DNA of 19,494 bases from Nymphaea colorata (taxonomy: Eukaryota; Streptophyta; Magnoliopsida; Nymphaeales; Nymphaeaceae): contig NW_022204592.1 of assembly GCF_008831285.2 (NCBI RefSeq), positions 1-19,494 of the forward strand. The letters run 5' to 3'. Below the pieces are notes generated by a model. That model was not told where the DNA came from, searched no databases, and worked only from the letters and a program-made list of their open reading frames with translations. The translations under genes and the position numbers were made by a program. Numbering within the stretch: position 1 is the first letter of the stretch; each line of letters opens with the position of its first letter. Positions 1 to 9,557 of this stretch are shown here, piece by piece.

Positions 1-78
1 CCCAACCCGATACGCCATGAATGATCTTTCATATCTTAGATTAATCGAAATAGCCATGCCAATACATATTGGAAAATA

Positions 79-1228
79 TCATTTAGCGATCATGCGTCTA
101 TCAGTCGGACTATCCTTCTCCACCAAATATTTATGAGCATCGGGAGAAATGAAGGCAAGCCAATTTGTTGGCTGTTTTGACCAGCTGGACTTTAAGAAGA
201 CTTTGAGGTTTGTTGCGAGGCCTTTATCGAAAAGGGATTTCAGTTTTTCCTTATTGAAGATGGTCAGGTACTCGATTTTGTTCCATCGAACATGCTCCCC
301 TGAATAGAATTCATCTTACATGTGGTGATGTTGCGGCAGATCATGAAAATTTGGAAGATGAGCATGCTTCCTACTGCGATTGCAACAGTACCAAAAGGAG
401 CCAGAGGAGAATCAGCGATCTCGAGTAGACGGTTTAAGGCAAAAGGTCGAGGATGAATGCTGCTAAGTGCAAGAGTTGGATGGTTTGCGCCAAAGCGATA
501 GTATAAGTGGAAATTTGTTTTTCTATCCGATGCAGTTGTTCATCCAGGGACAGTGGTGATCGAAAGTTGATACGCATCTCTTACACTCATGGCAATGCCT
601 CACTCGCAATCTTTGATCATTTTTGCATGTACTGCACCATCGGCATACCTGTTGCAGCTGAGGTGGAATAACCAATCCAGCCATCTCGTCCACCACAATC
701 ACTTTTGGCTTTGTACTGTCGTTTGGATTTTTTTACTAATTTTGTCCTTCTTTCCTTTAAGCTTTTCAAATTTTCCTATTTTCCAATCGTACTTCACATC
801 CTTTTGTGGTTTCTTTTATTTTTACTCTTCTGGGGCGGCTTATGCGGGCTAGGGAGGTTGAGTTTCTTGCGGTTTTTCGACTGCTTATCCCTCCTTGATG
901 CGGCTTTCAACTCCAAGTTAGAGTTGGATTTCTCCTCCTAAGGCCTGTTCTAGTTATGCTGGGGTCAGGGGGATGGCTGGAACTGACTTAAAAGGTAGCC
1001 GAGGAGACTCCTTTACTTCATCGTAGACAACGTAGCCAGGCTGTATGTGAAAATACGTACATCTGAGTAGGCAGCCCACAGGTATGTCAATGAGGCCATT
1101 GATGCAAAAACATAGGAAAGCGTATCTCCAGTTTGCAGTATGTACATAACGAGGACCATTATCCCTTGTATCATGATGTAGACAACAGGGACCATTTTCT
1201 TTGCCCATTGGACGATGACGTTCGGCAT
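79..1228 (-). CDS. DHHC-type protein S-acyltransferase (palmitoyltransferase)
   Basis: Membrane enzyme that transfers palmitate from CoA to protein cysteines. About 370 residues. Start is ATG at 1228 (MPNVIVQW). It has two N-terminal membrane segments, then SDPGY after a 20-nt intron, a long Lys/Gln-rich linker, and the zinc-binding Cys-rich domain near residues 180-230. This begins CRWCSTC, continues [11 protein letters not shown] and ends with the catalytic DHHC in [13 protein letters not shown]. Two more membrane segments follow, then the family TTxE motif as TTWEH, formed only by splicing a second 20-nt intron, and a cytosolic tail ending at TGA (79-81). In-frame TAA/TAG codons occur in the linker and in CIGxKN. 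Single-base breaks near 395, 512 and 703 sit in short homopolymers. Family assignment is certain; substrate and membrane are unknown. The gene diverges from the carbonic anhydrase gene. Confidence 0.9.
300..319 (-). other. 20-nt spliceosomal intron in the DHHC gene
   Basis: On the minus strand the sequence is GTAAGATGAATTCTATTCAG. Removal joins ACA T to GG GAG CAT, creating TTWEH, the conserved TTxE motif of DHHC enzymes, and restoring the frame into the C-terminal tail. Phase 1. A at position 15 followed by T. Confidence 0.88.
1041..1060 (-). other. 20-nt spliceosomal intron in the DHHC gene
   Basis: On the minus strand the sequence is GTACGTATTTTCACATACAG. Removing it joins TCA GAT to CCT GGC TAC, giving the SDPGY motif typical of the segment before the DHHC domain and opening the downstream frame. 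Phase 0. A at intron position 15 followed by a pyrimidine could be the branch site. Confidence 0.88.
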
Positions 1229-1716
1229 ATCAGGCTTCGAAAATAAATAGAATTTAAGCGAAACAGTCAAATAAATAGATAAACGCGATTTAAATTAATT
1301 ATTTTACTTCTTGATAATTCTCTTGACCCATAATTGGCACCCCGCTTGATTATTTCTCCTCACATCTCTTAGTTTTATATACATATGACAGAAAATAAGG
1401 CATATTTATTGGAGATCGCACCGTTAAGAATATATACAAATCGAAAGGATATACCTCACTACTCTCATGCAATGATACTGATGGAGAAGGATGGAGTATA
1501 ATATGAATTAAAATAATGGAAAAAACAGCTATGTGAGTTTTAGAGAGCGTTTTAAAAGCAATTATCGAATATGATATAAATAAAATCCCTATTTTCGCCT
1601 AATCGTAAGCTAATAAAATAATAAAAGCTTATTAAAGTTTTTTTCTGATAGACTCGGTCAGGATCTATTAATCTCCTGATATGAAAGTTGGTAAAGCGAA
1701 TTTTATAGTAATTGTA
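1229..1716. other. Divergent intergenic region, no gene seen
   Basis: AT-rich 488-bp spacer between the start codons of the DHHC gene (minus) and the carbonic anhydrase gene (plus). It should hold both promoters. I recognise no defined promoter motif, RNA gene or repeat in it. Confidence 0.5.
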
Positions 1717-2438
1717 ATGAAAGCGTTCGTTTGCGTGTTGTTGGCTGTCAGTCTGGTCTCTGTCCATTCGGCCTACTCTTACACCGACCAGACCACCTGG
1801 GGTGGCTTCTGCAACACCAACCTGCTCCAGTCGCCAATCGACATCCCCTGCCAGCAGTATTTAAATGTCTGCCCGGCTGCCAAGGGCTATCAGATCTATT
1901 GGCAGAATCCTGTGGCTCAGTTCGGTGGATCAACCTTCTAGGACATCAAGACTGCCTTCCTTGGCAACACATGGGTTAAATTCTCCAACGAATCGAACGA
2001 TTATGTTTTCAAATCCGCGCAGTTCCATTTCCACCATCCTTCGGAACACACCGTCAACGGTCAAAGCTACCCTCTGGAGATTCATTTGGTTCATGTGCTT
2101 GATAATCCGTCGATTACGGAATACCTAGTGGTCGGACTTTTCTTCGAGGAAGATGCAACCCTTGCCTACGATATCTTCGACGCGGTCCCAGTCGAATCGA
2201 ATACCACCTTTACGCATCTCTTCCCCTTCGCCCTCACCAATAAGCCTGCCTATCATTATCGCGGATCACTGACAACTCCGCCTTGTACGCCAGCTGTTAA
2301 CTGGTTGTGCAAACTGAACCAATCAAGGTGCGTCCCCATAATTTGGAAAGAATTTTGGCTTTTAATGAAGAGGCGAACAACAGACAGGTTCAAAGAGTGG
2401 GAAATAGGGTGGTATCCCTTGTCGGGCAAGGCTGCTGA
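1717..2438 (+). CDS. Secreted alpha-class carbonic anhydrase
   Basis: Zinc enzyme interconverting CO2 and bicarbonate, probably outside the cell or in a secretory compartment. About 240 residues. The chosen ATG opens a classic signal peptide (MKAFVCVLLAVSLVSVHSA); an upstream in-frame ATG at 1681 would only add a polar extension. Zinc ligands are visible as FHFH (His about 104 and 106) and EIH (His about 123), with the family's SEHTVNG and the active-site threonine in LTTPPC. Cysteines in GGFCNTN and TTPPC match the disulphide pair of secreted members. An in-frame TAG (1939-1941) follows GGSTF and is read as Gln. A one-base break near 2315 (Leu-Glu junction) is repaired by one extra G; the frame then gives EPIKVRPHNLERILAFNEEA and NNRQVQ, the normal C-terminal region, ending at TGA 2436-2438. 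No intron seen. It lies 220 bp from an internal telomere-like tract. Confidence 0.9.
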
Positions 2439-2660
2439 TCGCTTTATCTCATCATCTCATCTCATCATTTTATCATTCAATTGGCCAATATCTCGAGGAA
2501 TAAATCAGTAGGCCGTATTTGGTGATCATGTCTCTGGTAGACGGGATGGCTTATTCACTATTATTTAGATTTTATAGACAAACTTTATTTAACTCGAATT
2601 TCTTTTAATCGTTAAATTTCTAAAAAGAAAAATATCTTTCGAAAGTTTTTTGTTCATTAA
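2439..2660. other. AT-rich 3' flank of the carbonic anhydrase gene
   Basis: Contains a short TCATCTCATC-like direct repetition near 2450-2470, then AT-rich sequence running into the CCCCAA tract. No gene seen. Confidence 0.4.
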
Positions 2661-2721
2661 CAACCAACCCAACCCCAACCCCAACCCCAACCCCAACCCC
2701 AAAACCCCAACCCCAACCCAA
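2661..2721 (+). repeat. Internal telomeric tract, C4A2 strand
   Basis: About eight CCCCAA units with minor variants (CCCAA at both edges and one CCCCAAAA). The C-rich strand on the plus strand is the orientation of a left chromosome end, complementary in sense to the right-end TTGGGG array at 19414. The tract separates the DHHC/carbonic anhydrase block from the rest. It may be a true left telomere joined to unrelated DNA by assembly or amplification, or a real interstitial telomeric repeat. Confidence 0.9.
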
Positions 2722-3187
2722 ATTTTTTCATGTTGTCTTTGGTCAATTTGACCTTTTTCATATCTTTCCTTTAGGAGTAAAAACCATCCAAAAACAACCG
2801 TTTTAAAATATTCATGAAGATAATTCTATTTCCCCGCTCCTTCAAAGCATATCTTACCCTCAGTCTACTATTCTGTGGAGCTCAGATGGTTAATAAATGC
2901 ACAATAACTTAAATGTATGTAATTCGCTATAAAAAAAGGATACCTGGGGTAGTTTAGCATTTTTATCACAAAAACATGCATCTTCTCGCTCATTTTGCCC
3001 GATAGGTCCTTCCATGAGCAACGAAGTCAGCATGGAAATGGAAATTTTGGAAAATGAAAGGGCGTTTGATTAGGTATTAGATGGTAGAATATTGATAAGA
3101 ATATAAAAATCATATCATGCTGGAGGCATTGCTTCCAGTCGCTTTTAAGCAATTATAGTAAATATTGGAGTATAATCACTGCTCCAC
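2722..3187. other. Subtelomere-like spacer, no confident gene
   Basis: AT-rich 466-bp stretch between the C4A2 tract and the 3' end of the next gene. A plus-strand frame is open from about 2750 to 3010 under the ciliate code. One in-frame ATG there starts a short hydrophobic segment (MKIILFPRSFKAYLTLSLLF). With only one stop codon such open frames are expected by chance, so I do not call a gene. Confidence 0.4.
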
Positions 3188-3988
3188 TCATTTGATACTT
3201 GTGAACTCAGAAGGATTCTAGATGGCCTTGATGAACTTGTATCGATGCTTAATGTGAGTCATCTTTTTCTCAATCTTTGATCCAAAGATGTATGCCATCG
3301 ACCTACGACGTAAAAAGTCACATGAGATGATCCTCATGGCCTTTCCGTTCTGGGGATTCGTCCACAAGCTTTTGAATCTCTATATTGTGTATTTCTTCAC
3401 CTTCTTTTCTTACCTCACATATTCTATGAAACGCGCCAATTCTTTCCCTTCTTCTGTGGCAGTTACGCTTTGCGGGTAGAGTTTTCTCATGAGTCTTTGC
3501 ATGTATTCTTAGTTTTAGAGAATGAAGGCAAAGATGGCCTTGATGTAGTTCTTGGGGATGTTTTTGGTCTCATCGTGACAGTTCTGAGGCTCCTCCTCCT
3601 TCTCCCCCTCCTCCAGCTTCACTGGCGCCTCTTATAATATCTTTTTTTCTTCTGGCGCCATTTTCGCCCCCAACTCGCCATTCCCAGACGGCATATCGTT
3701 TTGTTCTGGCTTGTCCTCTAGGAAGTGCTCCACCGATTCCCCGAAGAATTCATCCGGTAATGAGAAAACTTCGAAGTTTCTGTCTTCTTGGGTGCAATTG
3801 GAAACGGTGGAACAATTTGGCGCGATGGAAGTGAGGAAAATCTCCTAGAAGTTGCATTAAAGGGGGTTGTTGCGAGGTAAGTCCTGGACGTTCATGAGGG
3901 TGAGGAACTGCGACTTTTCCAGCAAACCAAAGCTGCTTTCTGCAAATTATTCGTTCATGTTTTCAACTGCATCGTACAGATCTTACAT
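3188..3988 (-). CDS. Hypothetical ciliate protein, unbroken frame with many TAA/TAG codons
   Basis: A clean 266-codon frame from ATG 3988 to TGA 3188-3190 with no frame break. It carries about ten in-frame TAA/TAG codons, including the second codon (MQDLYDAVENMNEQF). The N-terminal half is acidic and mixed. A central low-complexity Glu/Lys segment (KLEEGEKEEEPQ) precedes TKNIPKNYIKAIFAFIL, then a basic helical C-terminal half ending KAIQNPSEFTSIK. The NIPKNY-KAI-FI segment resembles a short block I associate with uncharacterised ciliate proteins; that is recollection, not a search. No signal peptide or membrane segment. Function unknown. It is one of the best pieces of evidence for the genetic code here. 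Confidence 0.75.
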
Positions 3989-4117
3989 GCTCCAAGGTAC
4001 ATGGCGAGTTGCGGTGCTTGTTGAACCTTAAATAATTATAAACTATAATCATAAGTTAATAATTTAAGGCATAGCATTTTAAATAAATTCATATTTTATG
4101 ACGTATGTGGGATCATC

Positions 4118-4371
4118 ATGTCCATGGTCGATGAATCAAACCTAACACTTACCATTGCCCCGCTAAAAAGTGAGCGCGGACGATATGGAAGAGAGTTACC
4201 TGAGACCATAGGAGTGATGAGAGGCTTGTTGAGAGGTGAGCATGAGTTGATGATGTGAAAGTTGAACTTTTGAGTCGCGTGAAAGCTCTCCGCAGAGGAA
4301 CCGCAAACATATCAATTAATGTAATTTTTGCCTGTCGATAAACCCATATCACGGCACTATCGACCACTTGA
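4118..4371 (+). CDS. Possible small hypothetical protein
   Basis: ATG at 4118 opens MSMVD, followed by TIAPLKSERGRYGRELPE and MRGLLRGEHEL. One added base near 4249 moves it into a frame giving VKVELLSRVKALRRGTA and a TGA at 4369-4371, about 84 residues in all. Amino-acid composition and codon use look like a real gene. The need for a frame repair and the lack of a recognised family keep confidence low. An open frame on the opposite strand (4149-4367) is the alternative. Confidence 0.35.
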
Positions 4372-4576
4372 CTTTGAATGATATTGATAGATTATCAATT
4401 AATAAATATTATAAAGTTAAATCATGCCCATCAACCCAATTTAAAATTAAACACTAAAATACGCGCGTATCCAGAATCATATGATTTTGTTACATTTTTG
4501 GAGCCGAAGAAATACCAACCGAATGAGGTGTTTGAAATGTGGGAAATGCAGAAAAATGAGAAAAATTATTAAAACA

Positions 4577-6398
4577 TCATTGATCGTAAATGAACGATCG
4601 CTGGGAGTTTAACTTATTTATGACGATGTTTCCTCTCTATATTCGCTTTGTAAGGATGGATTAGAGGGTGCTGTGAGATCGTTGGTCCTTACTCCATATC
4701 TTGGCCTCATATGCTTCCCAAAGTCTATCGTTATCTCCATGAGAAATCAGTTTTTAAGGGTTAAATGCCACATCACGAATGGGCTAAAGCTCAACTGCCG
4801 ATACCTTATTGGCAGAGTAGCTTGGAACAACTCTGGAAGCGGTCTTTGGTTGCGCCCTGTCAAGCTCTTCCCTTCTATTCAGTGCTAGTTTCTATTTTTA
4901 TTCCCGAACTATCATCTTTTAGAGCTTGCGGAAGGTCAGTTCCTTCTAGATTGTACTAACGTCTTTTCCGTTGATTGGATGAAGCATAAATTTGTAATTT
5001 GAGAGCTTCCTTATGATTTTTTGTCTTTGTTGATGTGATATTTTTTCTGTTTCATTTAAAAGGCGCCCTTTTTAAGTAAATTATCGATGATTTTTTCATC
5101 AAATTTGACCACTTTATCAATACCTTCTCAAATCTAGGCAGATCGATGACTCTAAGGTTGATAGCGAACGCCTTAAAGTATTATGTGAGCAGTTATCGGG
5201 TGATCATCGTGTTTAATTCAAAGAAATTGCAAAAATTAATGAACTTTTCCAGGGTCATTGTCCTGGATTATTAGGAAATGTCCTAAAATGTACTGTTTTT
5301 GTTGAGTTTGTATCTTCTCTTGCATCCAAATTAGAATAAACTCTTCATTTACTTCTTCAGTAATTCTTATTTGGTCAGCTATCTCTTAGGTTTCACTATC
5401 TCAACCACCTCGTTCTAAACCTAAGTCTTCTTTCTTTCATAATCTTAAGTCTTCAGCGGCAATGATTTGTACTCATGGATTACCTGTTAAAACTATTCCT
5501 ATTTTTTAATGGGTAATTGTATTGGACCTATTACGAGATGTGTGATTTAGAGAGCTACTCCTGTTTAACTAGCTCTATCTCATCCGATTTTTTAGTTATT
5601 TCTTGAGCAGTCATCCTCGACGGGTGCACTACAGTCAAAAGATGAGATTGGTTGGTCAGAAGTTTGGATTCCTGGCTTAATCTTTCCTGAGTGCGTGCGT
5701 AGAGGATGAATATTTTGGGCTATTCCTTCAACCAGAAGGTGAGGAAATCCAGGATTTCTTCTTCGGAGATGAAATAGACCTGCTTCGCCTGCTCTGCGTT
5801 CATATCCTTGCACTTCTTGGCGTACTAAAGCAAATGGGGCCCACATCGACCTGAATCTCCGCAATTGGTTTTTTTAAGTAGTCAGTTCCTTGATGAACAA
5901 TCAAGGTATGCTTGCTGGTGAAGAGCTCCACCAGGAAAGTGTGCATATTGCTGGTTTTATTCCTTTTATTATTCAGCCTCATCGATTATTTCCAAGTGCT
6001 TTTCGAGGACTTTTTGGTAATGAGCAGCCTAATCTCTGATGAACTTGGATACGCTGTTCTTATTCAACAGGAAATTGTATTCGCTTTGGTTGTTGACTTC
6101 AGCTTCCTCGATAAGTTTTGAGTCATTAGTGTCTCGGAGGTATCTGGACTCTATCTCATTCAAGCTTTTCTTCATGCATTCGAAGAACTACAAGCAGGAT
6201 GGTTCATTTTGTTTGGATTAAAGCTCTGCTTTTTTGGATAGGTTTCAAAAGCTGTCCGAGAAGAATGGCGTCAAACCCGATTTACTTATTGAGCTCCAGT
6301 ATGAGTTCCAAAGCCTTTAGGGGTGCTTTTTTCTTATCTTTTTAGATTTTTTTATAGATGGCTGCGAAATCATTGAGGTGGTATGTTTATTGCTCCAT
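4577..6398 (-). CDS. Hypothetical Lys/Gln-rich helical protein, about 600 residues
   Basis: Begins MEQQTYHLNDFAAIYKKIQK at ATG 6398 and ends SFIYDQ-TGA at 4577-4579. Recognisable stretches in order: CLQFFECMKKSLNEIESRYL, a Gln-rich run with several TAA/TAG codons, VYFISEEEILDFLTFWLKEQ, TLEKFINFCNFFELN, YFKAFAINLRVIDLPRFEKV, and a C-terminal KLQKMIVREQKQKLALNRRE. Mostly charged helix, probably coiled coil in parts; no membrane segment. An in-frame TGA at 5052-5054 (RAPFK-TGA) overlaps an ATG by one base. One extra A joins the two halves into one protein, which I prefer, but two abutting genes are possible. Other one-base breaks lie near 5500 and 5838 in homopolymers and near 6200 and 5943 less clearly. 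No known family recognised. Confidence 0.6.
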
Positions 6399-6421
6399 GT
6401 TAGCTGATTATATCGTATGGT

Positions 6422-7057
6422 TCAATTGTATAAAATTATTACGACCTTATCATTCCAATCATAACGAAAAAGAGAGGAGAAGGGAGGCGGTGCATATGGG
6501 AGGATAATGTTTTGATGGAAGTTCAGTTATTATTAAGTTTCGTTAATAATAGCTGAGAAATGATTCGCGTAAATCAGACATAAAATGCGAATAAAATAGT
6601 GGAGCTGCATTACAGAAATGCCTTTTACCAAGGAGAGATCAATAATAATCACTTCTAAGGCAGCGGAATTGTTTACTTCCACGACGACGGCCATCTGATT
6701 GCCTCCAATCACTTCCAAAACGGTCGCATCGACGGGCCTGCATTCTTCTATACGATCCCCATAATTACCATTTGGATAGTGGCGTGACAACACCCCATCT
6801 GGCCTTTCAGTTTTCTGCATAAGAGACACACTGCTCGTAGCTTAGTATACCAACGGGGGCATTCCGAAGGAAGCAAGGCATTCATCTTGCTGTAAGCCCA
6901 CAACCTGGGAGTTATTGCGTAGGTGAAGTTCGGAGATAGCTGGTGGATCAAATAGAAAAGCGAAGTCTATTGCCTGGAGCACGTTTAAAGCCTTATCCGC
7001 AAGTGCAAGTTCAGCAGCAAGCAGGTTTAGCTTTCCCTCTTCAAGTTCATCAGTCAT
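6422..7057 (-). CDS. Hypothetical protein, about 211 residues
   Basis: Open from ATG 7057 (MTDELEEGKLNLLAAELALA) through in-frame TAA codons to TGA 6422-6424. The acidic helical N-terminus is followed by PVDATVLEVIGGNQMAVVVE and ALEVIIIDLSLVKGI, a beta-rich central part. The C-terminal 40 residues are AT-rich in coding and may be untranslated or contain an intron. The frame is also open upstream of 7057 (SEPIVIIIDDSQLKGG), so the true start may lie near 7154. The two hydrophobic VIIID segments, one upstream of the chosen start and one inside, look like a repeat. No family recognised. It ends 24 bp from the start of the next minus-strand gene. Confidence 0.5.
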
Positions 7058-7263
7058 CGACTCAATGTTGCCCCCTTTAAGTTGAGAGTCATCAATAATG
7101 ATGACTATTGGTTCGGAATCTAAGAGGGATTGTCTATTCGTTTCGATAATTCATACCAAATTATAGGGAAAAAGTCCAAAATATGTAAAAGAAGCGAATA
7201 GAAACTGGAACAACTAAGCCCATCAAGGTGGGCAGGTATACAACAGTAGCCTTCTTGCTAAAG

Positions 7264-8650
7264 ATGAATCGAATTTTAAAATAAGGCCTTGAAAGACCCT
7301 TCCAGGCCTTACTTCGAAAGATTATCCAAAATGCTCAATCAAAACATGATAAAAGCAATGGTTTCCGGCTTCATCAAGGATAGCAGCAATACCAATCTTA
7401 CCAAATCTCGTCGACTGTTAGGCAATAATGAGGAAATATCGATACGAGCATAAAAGACAGAGAGCAAATAAATCTAATCTAAACTTTTGGAAACTTCAGC
7501 ATTCGTGCAAGAACCTTAAAAGATAAACAAAACAATTGAAAGCCGTTAATAACCTTCGATTATCCATCTGTAGCAATCTAAAGAAAGTGCAAAAAGTGGA
7601 AATCTATCATCACAAAGACAAAAACTAAGCTATGCGGAAATAGGATCTAACTTTGTAAACTCTAAATTAGTGAGACAGCCAATCAAACTTTTTTCTTTTC
7701 AGGAATCTCCCACAAAAAACTATCTAATATAAAAGAGAGGAATTTCAACCGATTACACATTTCAAACATTAATAGCAAACCACTCCTCAAAAGAAATAAT
7801 CAACATTTATTTATCATCCACAATAACTATAGAAAAAATAAACTTCAGATTAGCTTTATCTTTCAAAAACCAATAATTCAAATAATAGCTCCAGTTATGA
7901 TGCTCATAAGATACAGTAATCCTCATCAGTCAAAAAATCAAAAAGAAAAATATTCTAATAACACACTATTAAGAACTAATCCAAAGAGTTTTCGCCAAGC
8001 CATAGCAAATAACCTTCTCAAAATAGAAGCAGACACAAGATATTCAAGACTCCCAAATAGACTAAGAAGGAACCATCTATCATTGACTTTGCGAAGAGCG
8101 AAAGCAGTATCGTGAATTAGAGATCAGCCAGTCCCATCCTCTCCCTCAAGTCAGATGCACTAAGGACTCAAAAGCAAAAGATGATACTGTTCAAGCCTAA
8201 TAACTTCCGATTTAAAAGAAGACTAAACGCTAAGTTGGAAACAAAAGTCAAACAAGAAGTGAATTCGAGGGAAGGAAGCGCGCTCTCACCGAATTCTAAG
8301 TGGAAAGTGATATAGTCAGTGAAGACATGAGCAATCTCGCCAATCTAAAGGCAGTAGCACCGGATACGTCGTCGAATCTCCCAACAAAAAGCTCAAAAAG
8401 CACAATGTAGTGTATAAGGATGAAAAGTAATAGCAAAGAAGCTCGCAGAAAGGAAAACACTACGACAACAGTCCTTACCTAGCCCAGCTCAACAAGGTTT
8501 AATTCGTAAGAATCCCCCTACGCCCGCATTCACCCTCAGTGCAGCCAAATAAAAAAACCTCAAAGACAAGAGATACCATTATCTATGATAATGCATATGA
8601 GATAGATCATTGGGACATCTCCATAACTTGTATTTTGGGCAAATTAATGA
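7264..8650 (+). CDS. Hypothetical Ser/Gln/Lys-rich, low-complexity protein
   Basis: A plus-strand coding region read in several frame segments. It includes SKQIQSKLLETSAFVQE, QRQKLSYAEIGSNFVNSKL, KREEFQPITHFKHQQQTTPQ, NNSNNSSSYDAHKIQQSS, KEFSPSHSKQPSQNRSRHK, ASPILSLKSDALRTQKQK, GSSTGYVVESPNKKLKKHN and PYLAQLNKVQFVRIPLRPHS. Many TAA/TAG codons sit in Gln-rich runs. The composition (Ser, Gln, Lys, Asn; few hydrophobics) suggests a largely disordered basic protein. Start and end are uncertain: ATG 7264 or 7331 are candidates, and the last convincing segment (IIYDNAYEIDHWDIS) runs into the 3' end of the opposing gene at about 8607-8630. Several single-base repairs are needed. In such AT-rich DNA other frames are also open, so exact boundaries are unreliable. 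Confidence 0.5.
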
Positions 8651-9410
8651 ACAATTCTTTTTTGGACTTTAGGCATTTTTACAGCTGGTGGCCTTCTAGG
8701 TTGGCGTAGGTGCGCTGGAGGGACTTCTATTTTTATTTTTTCTCTATCATTGCCACAATCTATTCTAATCTTTGCTGTTTACTAATTGATGGTTTAAATG
8801 GCATCGCGTATTTGCTTTTTTCAATCTATAACTTGATCGTAGTTGGCTGGGGGGACTATGTCAATGTCCTTCTCAGGAATTCCGACTCGTGAGTGAGAGA
8901 AGGTTGGGTGTTTGGTGGTAAAGGATGTATGGTTTTTTTTGAGGTGAAATTTCTAGTGAGGTTGAGCTCTGGCCTGCGACTTTGTATGGAGCGTCGAAAG
9001 GGTACAAGTTTATAATCTTCGTGAGTGCTATGTATGCTGTGGTAGCGTTGCGGTTTGTATATGGTGCACTCCTTTAAGTCCCTTTTTAGGTCATAGCTGG
9101 GAAACATCTACTTTAGCTGAAAAGTTTCATTCATTATTATGTGCTCGGGGGATAGAGTGGTAATTTGCACTTTTCTTTCTTCTTGGGAGGCTAGTGGGCT
9201 TTGATTAATTCTATTGGACAGCTTCAAAGAGGCCTTGTGCCTTCTTTTCTAAAGAAAACGCTAAAGATTGAATGGAGATTTGGTGGGTGGGGATTGGGCT
9301 TTACTTGTTTCTTTTTTGGTGGATTGAAACTGGATGATGATGTTGCGGGGAAGCTATTCGTCGTGACTCCAGGGGGTGAGTTGATTCTCATTTTATTATT
9401 AAATCTCCAT
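8607..9410 (-). CDS. Hypothetical basic protein, unbroken frame with about 13 TAA/TAG codons
   Basis: A clean 267-codon frame from ATG 9410 to TGA 8607-8609 with no frame break. It begins MEIQQQNENQLTPWSHDEQL, where the three glutamines are three consecutive TAA codons. Middle segments include SPFNLQRFLQKRRHKASLKL, LSPEHIIMNETFQLKQMF, a Pro-rich stretch (KTIHPLPPNTQPSL) and a strongly basic helical C-terminus (KQQRLEQIVAMIEKKQKQK), ending LPKIQVMEMSQ. No signal peptide or membrane segment. Likely a disordered or coiled-coil cytoskeletal or nuclear protein, but this is a guess from composition. Its 3' end is convergent with, and seems to overlap, the plus-strand gene to its left. Confidence 0.75.
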
Positions 9411-9557
9411 TAATAAATATGATCATCCCCTTACATCTTACAAAACTGCAATATTTCGAGCCAAAAACTAAAGCAAATATGCACGTTTGGCTGTTAGACT
9501 ATGGACGCCATGATTGTTTGAAAAGCTCTTTTGATAAAGGTTATAAAACTATACAGA

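Noticed and set aside
716-736. A 21-nt GT...AG candidate intron in the DHHC linker (minus strand)
   Set aside because: It ends in AG but its removal does not restore the frame into the Cys-rich domain; a missing A in a nearby run explains the break more simply.
589-941. Plus-strand Phe/Leu-rich open frames resembling a membrane protein
   Set aside because: They are the antisense of the Lys/Gln-rich linker of the DHHC gene on the minus strand.
6200-6290. TGA read as tryptophan or a +1 shift at AAA-TGA in the gene at 4577-6398
   Set aside because: Adding one A to each of two nearby A runs gives a continuous reading; every other gene uses TGA as a stop.
7670-7702. A 33-nt GTGAG...TTTTCAG candidate intron with a polypyrimidine tract
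   Set aside because: Length is a multiple of 3, it leaves the frame unchanged, and it does not match the 20-nt class; the frame there is uncertain anyway.
8640-8892. Plus-strand hydrophobic frame ending NVLLRNSDS
   Set aside because: It is antisense to the unbroken minus-strand gene 8607-9410.
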